A stretch of DNA of 37,116 bases from Streptomyces sp. NRRL F-6492 (lineage in GTDB: Bacteria; Actinomycetota; Actinomycetes; Streptomycetales; Streptomycetaceae): assembly GCF_001280125.1 (NCBI RefSeq), contig NZ_LGEG01000254.1:1-37116 (forward strand), in the 5' to 3' direction. Positions 8,213-15,755 of the stretch are shown one piece after another. Positions within the stretch are counted from its first letter, which is position 1; each line of letters opens with the position of its first letter. A model generated the notes under the pieces. That model saw only the letters and a program-made list of their open reading frames with translations. It ran no database searches and was not told where the DNA came from. Both the position numbers and the translations under genes were made by a program.

Positions 8213-9010
8213 TCACGGTTGCCGCCTCTCGTACGGAGAGGTCGGCACGGCCGGGTGCGGCGGTGCCGTCGGCTGCGGAGCGCTGGACCAACGGACGGGG
8301 TCGCCGCCGGGGCCGCTGGTGAGCCAGGACCCGCCGCCCAGGGGCACCAGCTCGTACGGGTTGCTCGCCTCGACGGTGAACTCGCCGCCGAGGGTGCCCG
8401 TGCGTACGTCGACCAGGTGGTGACGGAACCACTCCTCTTCGTCCTGACCCTCACCGCCCGGGGTGACGATGGCCGTGTCCTCGGTCAGGTAGCCGCCGCT
8501 CCATTCCGCGAAGGACTCCTCCGGGTCGTACCCGAAGGCTTCGACGGGGAGGGTGAAGAGCACGTTCCCGTCGGGGTGGTCGTGGAAGGCGCCGTGCCCG
8601 ACCGTCTCCAGTTCCCGGCGGACGACAACCACACCGCTGTCGGCGTCGTGCACGACCCACCGGTCCCCGCCCCCGCGTCCCGCCATCGCGTCCGGCCGGT
8701 AGACCCACACCGTCCGGTCGTCCTGAGACAGCGCACAGCCGGGCCGGTGGCCATGGCGTACGTCAGAGTGCGGTTCGAAGTCCGAGGCCCACATGAGGTC
8801 GCCGGCGCGCGTGAGGCACACGACTCCGTTCAGCGTCGTGTACACGACCCGCTCCAGGTCCTGCCGGACCACCGACGCTACGACCTCCTCGCCGTCCCGC
8901 GGCTGGAAAATCGCTGCGGGCTCCAGCGTCCCGTAGACGTCGGCGCCCACGACGTAGGCGTGGATCCGCCCGCCGCGGAGACGCGTGATGACCTTCGGTG
9001 GCGGCAGCAA
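8213..9010 (-). CDS. Hypothetical protein, probable beta-propeller
   Basis: The 265-residue product shows repeated short beta-strand blocks of the kind seen in WD40/PQQ-type propellers: RVVYTTLNGVVCLTRAG, DDRTVWVYRPDAM, DRWVVHDADSGVVV, GNVLFTLPVEAFGYDPEES and HHLVDVRTGTLGGEFTVE. There is no signal peptide, so it is probably cytoplasmic and may be a scaffold or sensor rather than an enzyme. The start is taken as TTG at 9010, preceded by AGGGGG only a few bases upstream; a GTG four bases further up is in another frame. The C-terminus is Pro/Ser-rich. No specific family is recognised. Confidence 0.7.
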   Translation of the reverse strand: MLPPPKVITRLRGGRIHAYVVGADVYGTLEPAAIFQPRDGEEVVASVVRQDLERVVYTTLNGVVCLTRAGDLMWASDFEPHSDVRHGHRPGCALSQDDRTVWVYRPDAMAGRGGGDRWVVHDADSGVVVVRRELETVGHGAFHDHPDGNVLFTLPVEAFGYDPEESFAEWSGGYLTEDTAIVTPGGEGQDEEEWFRHHLVDVRTGTLGGEFTVEASNPYELVPLGGGSWLTSGPGGDPVRWSSAPQPTAPPHPAVPTSPYERRQP

Positions 9011-9198
9011 TCACCCCCTGAGGCTAATGGCCGGCTCAGGAACCTCAAGAGCTGGGGCGGCGTCCGCCCGGGCCGGGGAGGCGCGGGCCGGCTGCAACGC
9101 TCAAGGAAGAACGAGAACACCAAGTTCCGACAACACAGCGTCTTGGTTGCAGGGGCGCAAGACGCTCCAGGTGCACCCCCTCTCAAGAATCAACCGAT

Positions 9199-9245
9199 AG
9201 GGTTAAAAGTGAAGGCTAAAGAGGGGGTTAATTCTGCTAGGGTCC
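9199..9245 (+). promoter_or_regulatory. AT-rich upstream region of tap with paired GGTTAA motifs
   Basis: Just before tap the DNA becomes strikingly AT-rich for this genome. Two GGTTAA motifs start at 9201 and 9226, 25 bases apart, and the binding site AGGG lies at 9239-9242. This is the likely promoter and perhaps an autoregulatory site, since Tap carries an Xre-type DNA-binding domain. I could not settle on a -35/-10 pair. Confidence 0.35.
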
Positions 9246-9250
9246 ATGGT

Positions 9251-11428
9251 ATGGGTCTTAGTGAGGAAGAACTGCTTGCCGCGGCCGAGGAGTTGCTGGC
9301 GGAGGAGCCGCAGCTTCCCTCCCCGGCCGAGCGCGCTCGTCTGCGTGAGGCCGCCGGCATCACGCAGACTCGCCTTGCCGCCGCGCTGAAGACCACGACG
9401 CAGACGATCAAGAACTGGGAGAACGGCAGGAGCGAGCCGCGCTCGCCCCGTCTGGAGGCGTACCAGCGGATTCTGAGCGGCTGGGCGGTGAAGCACCCCG
9501 CGCACGGCACACCGATCGCGGCACCGACCCCCGCGCCGACACCACAGTCGCAGCTGCCGCCTCCGCAGACACCGCTCCCACAGATGCCGCCCCCGCTCTC
9601 CGGACCCGTCGCCCCTGATCCGCAGGCAGAGCCCCTCATGCCGAAGCCTGCCCCCGCCGCGGCAAGCACACCCCAGCACCAGCCCGTCTCCGAGCCCTCC
9701 GCCAGACGCCTCACGCCGCCGCGGTTGCCCGTGGGGGAGAAGACGGCCCCGGCAGTGCTCGACCCTCGCTTTCCGGGGGGACCGCTCGCCGTCCTGGACG
9801 GCGACGGGACCGCATACGGCGTCGGCGGGATCGTGCTGGAGTGCCCGGCGACCACGATCGTGGAACTGGTCGAGTGGACCCTCGCACGGTCCGGCATCGG
9901 CGCCGCCAAGCTCCACCGCTACGGCACGGATTCCGACCCCCTCATCGTTCTGACCGCGGCCGCGGCGGCGAAGTTCGGCCTGCCCGAGCGTCTGGAGGAC
10001 CGCCGCGGTCTGCGCCTGCCCCAGGACCATCCGGTGGTCAAGCAGGTGATGAAAGCGAAGTGGCAGCTCACCCAGCGCGGCTTCGGCCCCTGGCCCCGCA
10101 TCTACCGCAAGGCCCGGGGACGCGACCGCCAGTGCGTCCAGCTCGCGATTCTGCCCTGGGACGCCCTGGACTCCCGCTCCTGGCCCGGCGTCGACGAAGC
10201 GGAGATGGCCCCGGCCGACATCGCCCGAGTCCTCGGCGTCTACGCACAGCGCGTCATCACCCCCCGCGGCTCCACAGCCGTCTCCGGCCTGGAACTGATG
10301 ACCGCACTGCGCCCGCCGACCAAGCCCGTACGCGAGGAGGAGAGCGGCGACTGGACCCGTGGCCACCACGCCGGAAGCCTCGGAACCGACCCGCTGCCGC
10401 CGGCACCTCCGGAAGCCCGCCCCGAACACCCCGTCGTCGTCCGCACCGGCTGGACCGGCGGCTTCGTCAACGAAGAGGCCTACCAGTGGATCCGCGACAT
10501 CGACCTCCTCACCGGTGAGGAGGCGGCACTCCCGTACGCGGTCGGCCTCGACCTCAACACCGCCTTCCTCGCCTCCACCGCCCGCCTGATGGTCGGCCTC
10601 TCCGAACCCGACCACTTCACGCGCCCGAAGTTCTACCCCAAGGTCACCGGCTCCTGGCTCGTCGACCTCTCCCACATCGACCTCGACCCCCGCCTGCCCA
10701 GCCCGTTCACACCGACCGGCCGACGCCCCACGGGCCCGGCCTGGTACCAGACCCACACCGTCGCCTACGCCCAGGAACTCGGCTACAACGTCGACATCCT
10801 GGAGGCGTACCTGCGCCGCGAGACCGGCGCCTACCTCGACCCGTGGCACGACCGGCTCAAGACCGCCTACGCCCGGACTCTGGCCGACCTCGGCGTCACC
10901 CCCGACCTCACCGACGCGGCGTTCCTCGCCGCGATGGAGGTCCACAAGCAGGTCGACCCGGCGATGGCCGCCGTCCTCGCCGCGATCAAGGCAACGGTGA
11001 AGGGCGGCATCGGCAAGCTCTTCGAAGGACCCCAGGGCACGGGCTACAAGGACGGCGAGGAATGGCCGGCCATGAAACGCCCCACCTGGGCCCCCTGGAT
11101 CCGCAACGCGATCATCTCCAAGACCCGCGTCAACATGCACCGCAAGCTCGCCAACATGGCCAAGTTCACCGGCATGTACCCGCTCGCGGTCCTCTCCGAC
11201 TGCGTCGTCTACCCCGCCGCCAGCGCCAGCCCGCTCGACTTCCTCCCCTACGCCGAGTCGGGCAAGCCGATCCCCGGTGCCTTCCGGCTCGGCCCCACGC
11301 CGGGCCGGGCCAAGCTGGAAGGCGTACAGCCGATGACGTGGGCGGTCGACCTGATGGAACAGGGCTACAACCCCGCCCGCCACATCAAGGGCGACGGCCA
11401 CGACGCCGTCATGGACGAAGGCGAATAA
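9251..11428 (+). CDS. tap: Tap, telomere-associated protein
   Basis: In Streptomyces, Tap binds the 3' overhang of linear replicon telomeres and recruits terminal protein for end patching. This 725-residue protein has a clear Xre-type helix-turn-helix at about 25-75 (ITQTRLAAALKTTTQTIKNW), then a Pro/Gln/Ala-rich flexible linker at about 82-165. A long conserved body follows, including GLDLNTAF, DVDLSHIDLD-type acidic stretches and VKGGIGKLFEGPQGTGY. The length fits the family (about 730-740). ATG at 9251 has AGGG eight bases upstream and begins the conserved N-terminus; the frame is open far upstream but without family similarity. tpg follows after 224 bases, the usual order. Identification rests on the overall sequence and on the neighbouring tpg. 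Confidence 0.92.
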   Translation: MGLSEEELLAAAEELLAEEPQLPSPAERARLREAAGITQTRLAAALKTTTQTIKNWENGRSEPRSPRLEAYQRILSGWAVKHPAHGTPIAAPTPAPTPQSQLPPPQTPLPQMPPPLSGPVAPDPQAEPLMPKPAPAAASTPQHQPVSEPSARRLTPPRLPVGEKTAPAVLDPRFPGGPLAVLDGDGTAYGVGGIVLECPATTIVELVEWTLARSGIGAAKLHRYGTDSDPLIVLTAAAAAKFGLPERLEDRRGLRLPQDHPVVKQVMKAKWQLTQRGFGPWPRIYRKARGRDRQCVQLAILPWDALDSRSWPGVDEAEMAPADIARVLGVYAQRVITPRGSTAVSGLELMTALRPPTKPVREEESGDWTRGHHAGSLGTDPLPPAPPEARPEHPVVVRTGWTGGFVNEEAYQWIRDIDLLTGEEAALPYAVGLDLNTAFLASTARLMVGLSEPDHFTRPKFYPKVTGSWLVDLSHIDLDPRLPSPFTPTGRRPTGPAWYQTHTVAYAQELGYNVDILEAYLRRETGAYLDPWHDRLKTAYARTLADLGVTPDLTDAAFLAAMEVHKQVDPAMAAVLAAIKATVKGGIGKLFEGPQGTGYKDGEEWPAMKRPTWAPWIRNAIISKTRVNMHRKLANMAKFTGMYPLAVLSDCVVYPAASASPLDFLPYAESGKPIPGAFRLGPTPGRAKLEGVQPMTWAVDLMEQGYNPARHIKGDGHDAVMDEGE

Positions 11429-11652
11429 CCCCACAACCACCATCCACCGGCCCACCCCGAACACCGACCCGCCACGCCGGCGGAGGCCCACACCCACCCG
11501 CCGCCCACCTCCGGCCTCTCCCGGCCCCGCAGACCGTCTCCCCCTGGCACCGACGACCCCGCGACCCGGACAAGACACGCGACCAAGGCCCCGCTCACCA
11601 GCCCGGCCCCGGACGCCCCGCCCCCTCCGCCCTCCGACAGGAGCTCAACCAG

Positions 11653-12210
11653 ATGACCGGAGAGATCGACGACGCCCTGAAGCGCGCCGACCAGGAAAGC
11701 TTCACAAGACAGCCCCCCAAGACTCTCCAGGCCCGGATCAACTACCTGATCCGCCGACTCGGCACCGCCAAAGCCGTCGCCGCAGAGATCGGCGTCACCG
11801 CCGACTCCGTCAACCGCTACCGCCGTGGCGCCCGGAAAAACCCGCCCAAGAACATCGCCGCCCAGATCGAGACGGCCGTGAAGACCCGCTGGCAGCCAGG
11901 CGTCCGCCGCCGTCGACGCAAGCAGGCCGCCGCCACCGGCATCAAGGTCTCCACCCGCGCCCGCTTCGGCTACACCGCCCCCATCGGCACCACCGACGAC
12001 GGCCGTCTCCGCCGCCTCACCGTCAACCTCCCCGCCACCTACGCCCAGCGCCTCTTCGACGCCCAGGACCAAGGCCTCAGCGACCAGCACCAGCGCGCGA
12101 TCATGGCCGAAGGATTCAAGGAGGCCTACTTCCAGGACAACGGCGCCCGCGCCGCGGGACTCTCCGAAGTCAGACTCACCGACATCGACTACCTCGACAT
12201 CGAGTACTGA
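11653..12210 (+). CDS. tpg: Tpg, terminal protein of linear Streptomyces replicons
   Basis: Tpg becomes covalently attached to the 5' ends of linear Streptomyces DNA and primes end patching with Tap. The product is 185 residues, the typical size. It has a helix-turn-helix-like segment (TAKAVAAEIGVTADSVNRYR) in the N-terminal third, a very basic middle (RWQPGVRRRRRKQ), and a conserved C-terminal half: STRARFGYTAPIGTTDDGRL, YAQRLFDAQDQGL and YFQDNGARAAGL, ending in DIDYLDIEY. Ser/Thr candidates for DNA linkage are present but cannot be chosen by eye. ATG at 11653 has AGGAGC upstream. It probably shares the tap promoter; the 224-base gap shows no obvious terminator. Confidence 0.93.
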   Translation: MTGEIDDALKRADQESFTRQPPKTLQARINYLIRRLGTAKAVAAEIGVTADSVNRYRRGARKNPPKNIAAQIETAVKTRWQPGVRRRRRKQAAATGIKVSTRARFGYTAPIGTTDDGRLRRLTVNLPATYAQRLFDAQDQGLSDQHQRAIMAEGFKEAYFQDNGARAAGLSEVRLTDIDYLDIEY

Positions 12211-12241
12211 GGCGTCGTCCCGTTCGGCGGGTCTGCTGTAG

Positions 12242-12291
12242 CGGATCGAGCCGAAGCGCGATGGTTGTCACCAAGGCAGGTGTGTTGTCAC
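12242..12291 (+). repeat. R1: right half of the GTGACA/TGTCAC interspersed repeat
   Basis: The sequence has CGGATCGAGCCGA followed by GTTGTCACC (12264-12272), GGCAGG and TGTGTTGTCAC (to 12291). It matches the right half of R2, which has the same GGATCGAGCCGA block and the same two TGTCAC boxes around GGCAG. No left half is seen between it and the tpg stop 31 bases away. Confidence 0.65.
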
Positions 12292-12413
12292 TTTGTGCCG
12301 GTGCGACTTCTGCGGTGGATTGCCTCGGGTCGATCGAACTGACACCGGCCTGAGCCTGTCGAAGGCATCTGTGCTCCTTACCCGGCCGCCGACCCGGCGG
12401 GCAGACTGCGCAC

Positions 12414-12797
12414 ATGCAGCTCCCCGCCGAAGCCGTTGCCGCCACCGTGCTGATCGAAGTCGTCCGGATCTCCGCCCTTCCCACTGGACGAGACGACCCG
12501 TACCCAGGCACGACGGTCGTCCACTGGGCCGGGAGCGAAGCTGCCGCCGCCCTGGCCCTGATCGAGAGCCTGCCCGGCAGTGAACAGCACCGATGCGGCT
12601 TCTCGCCTGGCTGGAGCGTCCGGGCGTACGACAACTCTCTCGACCTGGTGCTGTTCGAGGCGGCGTTCTGCTTCACCTGCCATGAGGTCCGCATGCAGGG
12701 AACGGCTGTGCCGCCCGCACTGGCCACGCAGTTCTTCGACCCGGGCGCCTTGCCAGCCCGGTCCCTATTGTCTCTCTTCCGCAAGGCAGCTCCATAG
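12414..12797 (+). CDS. Small hypothetical protein with FCFTCHE motif
   Basis: The 127-residue product has a well-formed core: the N-terminal beta-like VLIEVVRISALP, an internal segment AAALALIESLPGSEQHRCGF, and GWSVRAYDNSLDLVLFEAAF leading into FCFTCHE near residues 86-92. A family of small Streptomyces proteins carries a similar FCFxC motif. The two cysteines plus the histidine could bind metal or form a redox pair, but this is inference. There is no signal peptide. It lies between repeats R1 and R2 and shares no operon. Function unknown. Confidence 0.7.
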   Translation: MQLPAEAVAATVLIEVVRISALPTGRDDPYPGTTVVHWAGSEAAAALALIESLPGSEQHRCGFSPGWSVRAYDNSLDLVLFEAAFCFTCHEVRMQGTAVPPALATQFFDPGALPARSLLSLFRKAAP

Positions 12798-12827
12798 CCG
12801 ACCGGGACGAGCGTCACGTCTCAGCCT

Positions 12828-12990
12828 GGTGACAGGAAGGTTGCCGATTGCACGTCTGTGACAACCAGGCTGCTTCGGCCGTTCCCATTCACCAGCTCAG
12901 CCGGTCCCGCTGGTGACAACTACCGTGCTTCGACTCACGGATCGAGCCGAGGCGAGGTAGTCGTCACAAAGGCAGACTTGTTGTCACCGG
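12828..12990 (+). repeat. R2: full-length imperfectly palindromic interspersed repeat
   Basis: The left end GGTGACAGGAAGGTTGCC (12828-12845) is an inverted copy of the right end GGCAGACTTGTTGTCACC. A second inner pair, TGTGACAACC (12857-12866) and GTCGTCACA (12960-12968), is also inverted. Between them lies a spacer shared with R3: ACAACCAGG, GCTTCGGCC and a TTCACCA block, followed by ACGGATCGAGCCGAGGC (12937-12953). The whole is about 163 bases, has no coding capacity, and separates two unrelated genes. Confidence 0.7.
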
Positions 12991-13210
12991 CGAGGCTGCG
13001 GGTCGTTGGGGCCGTCCATCCCGGGAATCAGCGGTTCGGGCACGATCAGGAGCCCTGCCCACCCCTCCTGATCCCTCTGTCCTGTACCCCGACATTGCGG
13101 CCTTCGGCAGCCTCGCCACAGCGCTTCGGTTCGAGGCGGAAGACTGCCTCGCCGGTGTCCCCGTCACGTCGTCGGAGCTTGATCCGCTGCTCCATGCGAC
13201 CGTCACGAGC

Positions 13211-13795
13211 ATGCTGCCGCACCGCGAGCCACTGCGGATCAGCGCATGGGCACACCAGCGGCGGTGGTCGATCCGCGGCACGGAACCGTTCCAGAGCCTC
13301 TCCCTCATCGATGGCAGCACGGACGACCTGGCGGAGGTCACCAGGGCCGCCCGGGCCTGGCACGACGGGGCGCCCCTGAACGACATTCACCGGGCGGCAC
13401 CCTTCGTACACCTGACCGGCCGGTTCGAGGTGCCCGATCTCGATACTGCACGCCTGGCGGAATCCGAGTGGCAGAGCCTGCACGTGGAGGCGCGCGAGGC
13501 GGACTACGTCTGGCAAGGGACGTACCAAGCCCTGATCGAGGCGGCGCACGCCGAGCCGGCGCTTCGTGCCCTCTACCCGTTCACGAGCCACTGGGCGTTG
13601 CGCTTCTCGACCACCACTCGCCCGCGCCTGACCGTTGTCGGACCGTGCCTGACTGCGGGCAGCGACGGCACGTACGGGGTGGGGACAGGGTTCATCACGC
13701 CGGACCTCGGCCTGTTCGCCACAGCGCATGAGGCCGTGGCGGTGGCCACGCGCCATATGCCGTCCGGGCTCGGCCCGGTCACGCTTGGCTGGTGA
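13211..13795 (+). CDS. DUF6193-like protein, start uncertain
   Basis: From ATG 13211 the product is 194 residues: PHREPLRISAWAHQRRW, GTEPFQSLSLIDGSTDDLAE, ARAWHDGAPLNDI, FVHLTGRFEVPD, EPALRALYPFTSHWALRFST and GTYGVGTGFITPDLGLF. From memory this matches the actinobacterial DUF6193 family, whose members are about 220 residues and have no proven function. Coding-like, family-like sequence (LYPDIAAFGSLATALRFEAE) continues upstream in the same frame to about 13080, just beyond repeat R2. No ATG or GTG is in frame there. Either translation starts late at 13211, or the true 5' end was lost when the repeat arrived. A truncated gene is a real possibility. Confidence 0.7.
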   Translation: MLPHREPLRISAWAHQRRWSIRGTEPFQSLSLIDGSTDDLAEVTRAARAWHDGAPLNDIHRAAPFVHLTGRFEVPDLDTARLAESEWQSLHVEAREADYVWQGTYQALIEAAHAEPALRALYPFTSHWALRFSTTTRPRLTVVGPCLTAGSDGTYGVGTGFITPDLGLFATAHEAVAVATRHMPSGLGPVTLGW

Positions 13796-13882
13796 CCTCG
13801 GCCGACAGAGGAGCCGTGCGGATACGACCACTGCCCGCATCGCCCCGGCACTGGTGACAGAAAGGCTGCCGAACAAGCGCTC

Positions 13883-13900
13883 GTCACAAGCGCTTGTGAC
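13883..13900. repeat. Perfect 18-bp palindrome inside R3
   Basis: GTCACAAGC is followed directly by its reverse complement GCTTGTGAC. It is built from the same GTGAC core as the rest of the repeat family and resembles a dimeric regulator or recombinase binding site. Confidence 0.6.
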
Positions 13901-13956
13901 AAGTCGAATGCATCGTTGCTGACAACCAGGCCGCTTCGACCGCCCCCGTTCACCAC

Positions 13957-13983
13957 TTCTGCCGGTTCTGCCGGTTCTGCCGG
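13957..13983. repeat. Tandem 9-bp repeat, three copies
   Basis: TTCTGCCGG occurs three times in perfect tandem inside R3. R2 has no such expansion at the corresponding place, so this is a local slippage expansion. Confidence 0.8.
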
Positions 13984-14069
13984 TGACAGCCACTGAGCTT
14001 CGGCTCACGGATCGAGCCGAGGCACGTCAGTCTTCTCGCCCCGTCCGCCCTGGCGGGCGCCGCCGAAGG

Positions 14070-15002
14070 TCACGGCGCCGGATGCCCCTGGCCGGACACG
14101 GGTGTCAACTGCTCATCCGCCCACTCGGCGAAGGTGGTGAGCGGGATGCCCAGTTCCCGGGCGAACGCGGGCCGGGCGGGCTGGAGGACCACGTTGTTCC
14201 ACTCGTGTCCGGCTCCCCACGTCGGCATCCCCGCGTCAAGAGCCTCTTCCACGGTCATGGAGGGCGCGGTCACGGGCACGCCCCAGGCGGCGGACAAGGT
14301 CTGCGCGATCTGCTCCATCGTGCGCAGGTCACTGGCCAGTTCCAGTTCCACCCGGTGGAACCGGTCGGGGTCCAGGAGGGCGTGTGCCGCGGCCGTGCCG
14401 ATGTCCCGCACGGCCACCAGGGCCAGTTCGGTGCCCGGCTTCAGTACCGTCAGCAGTCCGCCGCGGGGCCCCTTGGGCGCCAGCAGGGGCAGGTTCTCCA
14501 TGAAGAAGGCGGGCTTGATCACCGTCCAGCGGGCGAAACCCGCACCACGCACCGTCTCCATGATCGCCTGCTTGGTGTGGAAGTAGTCCGCCAGCGCCGC
14601 CCACCGGCCTTCGGCCCAGCCTGCGGCCCGGGTGTGTTCACCGACTCCACTGGTCGAGGACTGTACGAACTGCTGTACTCCCGCCGCCTTCGCCGCGTCC
14701 ACCAGGTTCGTGGCCTGGGCGAGTTCGTCCGCGAAGTCCACGCCGGTCCCGGTCATCGGCGGCATCTGCACCGAGAACACCGAGCGGACTCCCTCGACCA
14801 CCGGTTCGAGGGAGGCCCGGTCGGAAAGATCCGCCCGCACCAGTTCGGCGCCCAGCGTCTCGATCGCCTGGGCGGGCTTCGAGCCCGGATCGCGTACGAG
14901 CGCACGTACGGGCACCCCGGCGGCCAGAAGTGCGCGCGCCGTGGCCCCACCCTGGCGGCCGGTGGCGCCGGTAACCAGGACGGTATTGCTATTGCTGGGC
15001 AT
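14070..15002 (-). CDS. NmrA-family NAD(P)-binding protein
   Basis: The 310-residue protein is an atypical short-chain dehydrogenase of the NmrA/HSCARG type. The N-terminal dinucleotide-binding motif TGATGRQGG is at 11-19. It is followed by RALVRDPGS, where the Arg suits NADPH, and ADLSDRASL; QSSTSGVGEHT lies near the usual active-site position. The C-terminal part (PAFARELGIPLTTFAEWAD) is family-typical. Members act as NADP(H) sensors or quinone/ketone reductases. No classical YxxxK catalytic pair is obvious, which favours sensing or a non-canonical reductase. The start ATG at 15002 faces the divergent TetR gene across about 100 bases with twin operators, so it is probably that regulator's target. 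Confidence 0.88.
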   Translation of the reverse strand: MPSNSNTVLVTGATGRQGGATARALLAAGVPVRALVRDPGSKPAQAIETLGAELVRADLSDRASLEPVVEGVRSVFSVQMPPMTGTGVDFADELAQATNLVDAAKAAGVQQFVQSSTSGVGEHTRAAGWAEGRWAALADYFHTKQAIMETVRGAGFARWTVIKPAFFMENLPLLAPKGPRGGLLTVLKPGTELALVAVRDIGTAAAHALLDPDRFHRVELELASDLRTMEQIAQTLSAAWGVPVTAPSMTVEEALDAGMPTWGAGHEWNNVVLQPARPAFARELGIPLTTFAEWADEQLTPVSGQGHPAP

Positions 15003-15037
15003 GGTTGCTGCTCCTCACGGATCAGAGAGGCAAAACA

Positions 15038-15085
15038 GCGGGGCCCGCCGATTCGCCTGCCGGTAAGATATGGCGGGGCCCGCCG
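15038..15085. promoter_or_regulatory. Twin operator in the NmrA-TetR divergent promoter
   Basis: The 13-base sequence GCGGGGCCCGCCG occurs at 15038-15050 and again at 15073-15085, 35 bases apart. The second copy sits in a perfect odd palindrome, GGCGGG-G-CCCGCC (15072-15084). A candidate -10 for tetR, TAAGAT (15064-15069), lies between the copies. Position and symmetry suggest binding by the TetR protein and autoregulation plus control of the NmrA gene. Confidence 0.6.
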
Positions 15086-15103
15086 TTTAGCAATGAGGAG
15101 ATC

Positions 15104-15736
15104 ATGACCGGTCACCGCTCGGACGCCCGACGCAACTATCAGCGCATCCTCGCCGTCGCCGAAGCCGAGGTCGCCGCGCACGGCGCCCAGGCGTCCCAGG
15201 AGCAGATCGCCCGCATCGCGGGCGTTGGTTCGGCGACCGTGCGCCGCCACTTCCCCACCCGCCGTACCCTTCTCGAAGCGGTCTTCCAGGAGCGCATCGA
15301 GGGCCTGTGCGAGCGCGCCCAGCGGCTGAGTGCGGCCGAGGACGGCCGCACCGCACTCCTGGAGTGGCTCCACGCCCTTGTTCTCTACGCCGTCTCGGCC
15401 CGCGGATTCGCCCACACCCTCAGCTACGAGCCCCCTACCGAAAAACCCTCCCCGAACAGCTGCGGCAGCAGAATCGAAGCGGCCGCAACCCCCCTGCTCC
15501 AGCGGGCCATTCGCGACAAGGCGGTTGCACCGCACGTCACCTTTCACGACCTGCTGACCCTCTCCGTCGGCATCGCCCTGGCCACCGAGCACCACACGGA
15601 CCCCGATACTCAGGCCGACCGCCTCTTCCGTCTCGCCGTGGAAGGGCTCAGTCCTGAGCAGGTCACAGCCGGGGTGCCGGTGGCCTCCGGCTCTTCGGCA
15701 CCGGTGACAGAAAGTCTGCCGAACGAGCGCGTGTGA
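15104..15736 (+). CDS. TetR-family transcriptional regulator
   Basis: The 210-residue protein has the TetR helix-turn-helix near residues 10-57: NYQRILAVAEAEVAAHGAQA, then QEQIARIAGVGSATVRRHFP and TRRTLLEAVF. The ligand-binding C-terminal domain is ordinary until about residue 185. ATG at 15104 has GAGGAG upstream. The last ten or so residues (TESLPNERV and just before) are encoded inside repeat R4; typical relatives end near LAVEGLSP. The original stop was probably lost when the repeat arrived, adding a tail of about 25 residues. It is divergent from the NmrA gene and likely represses both through the twin sites between them. Confidence 0.9.
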   Translation: MTGHRSDARRNYQRILAVAEAEVAAHGAQASQEQIARIAGVGSATVRRHFPTRRTLLEAVFQERIEGLCERAQRLSAAEDGRTALLEWLHALVLYAVSARGFAHTLSYEPPTEKPSPNSCGSRIEAAATPLLQRAIRDKAVAPHVTFHDLLTLSVGIALATEHHTDPDTQADRLFRLAVEGLSPEQVTAGVPVASGSSAPVTESLPNERV

Positions 15737-15755
15737 CAAACGAGATGCCTCGGCC
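15703..15755 (+). repeat. R4: left half of the interspersed repeat, overlapping the TetR 3' end
   Basis: GGTGACAGAAAGTCTGCC (15703-15720) differs from R3 by one base. It is followed by GAACGAGCGC and TGTGACAAAC, and then CCTCGGCC. No right half follows. It therefore closes the series R1 (right half), R2 and R3 (both halves), R4 (left half). Confidence 0.65.

Larger units (their letters stand above)
13853..14023 (+). repeat. R3: full-length interspersed repeat
   Basis: It begins with GGTGACAGAAAGGCTGCC (13853-13870), like R2 and R4. It then has TGACAACCAGG (13920-13930), CCGCTTCGACC and a TTCACCA block, CGGTGACAGCC, and ends with ACGGATCGAGCCGAGGC (14007-14023), identical to R2. The outermost right TGTCAC boxes of R2 are not recognisable here. 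It contains an 18-bp perfect palindrome and a small tandem repeat, listed separately. Confidence 0.65.

Noticed and set aside
9203..11578. A 791-codon minus-strand open frame opposite tap
   Set aside because: It mirrors the tap codons and consists of Gly/Val/Arg-rich low-complexity sequence; tap on the other strand is clearly the real gene.
12211..12413. Telomere end structure next to tpg
   Set aside because: The series of GC-rich palindromes with GCA-type loops expected at a Streptomyces DNA end is not seen; the repeats here are of another kind.
13853..13983. CRISPR array
   Set aside because: The short tandem and inverted repeats are not regularly spaced direct repeats with unique spacers, and no cas gene is present.
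12242..15755. Integron gene cassettes with attC sites
   Set aside because: The repeats are palindromic and lie between genes, but they lack the GTTRRRY/RYYYAAC core pairs of attC, and no integron integrase is in the window.
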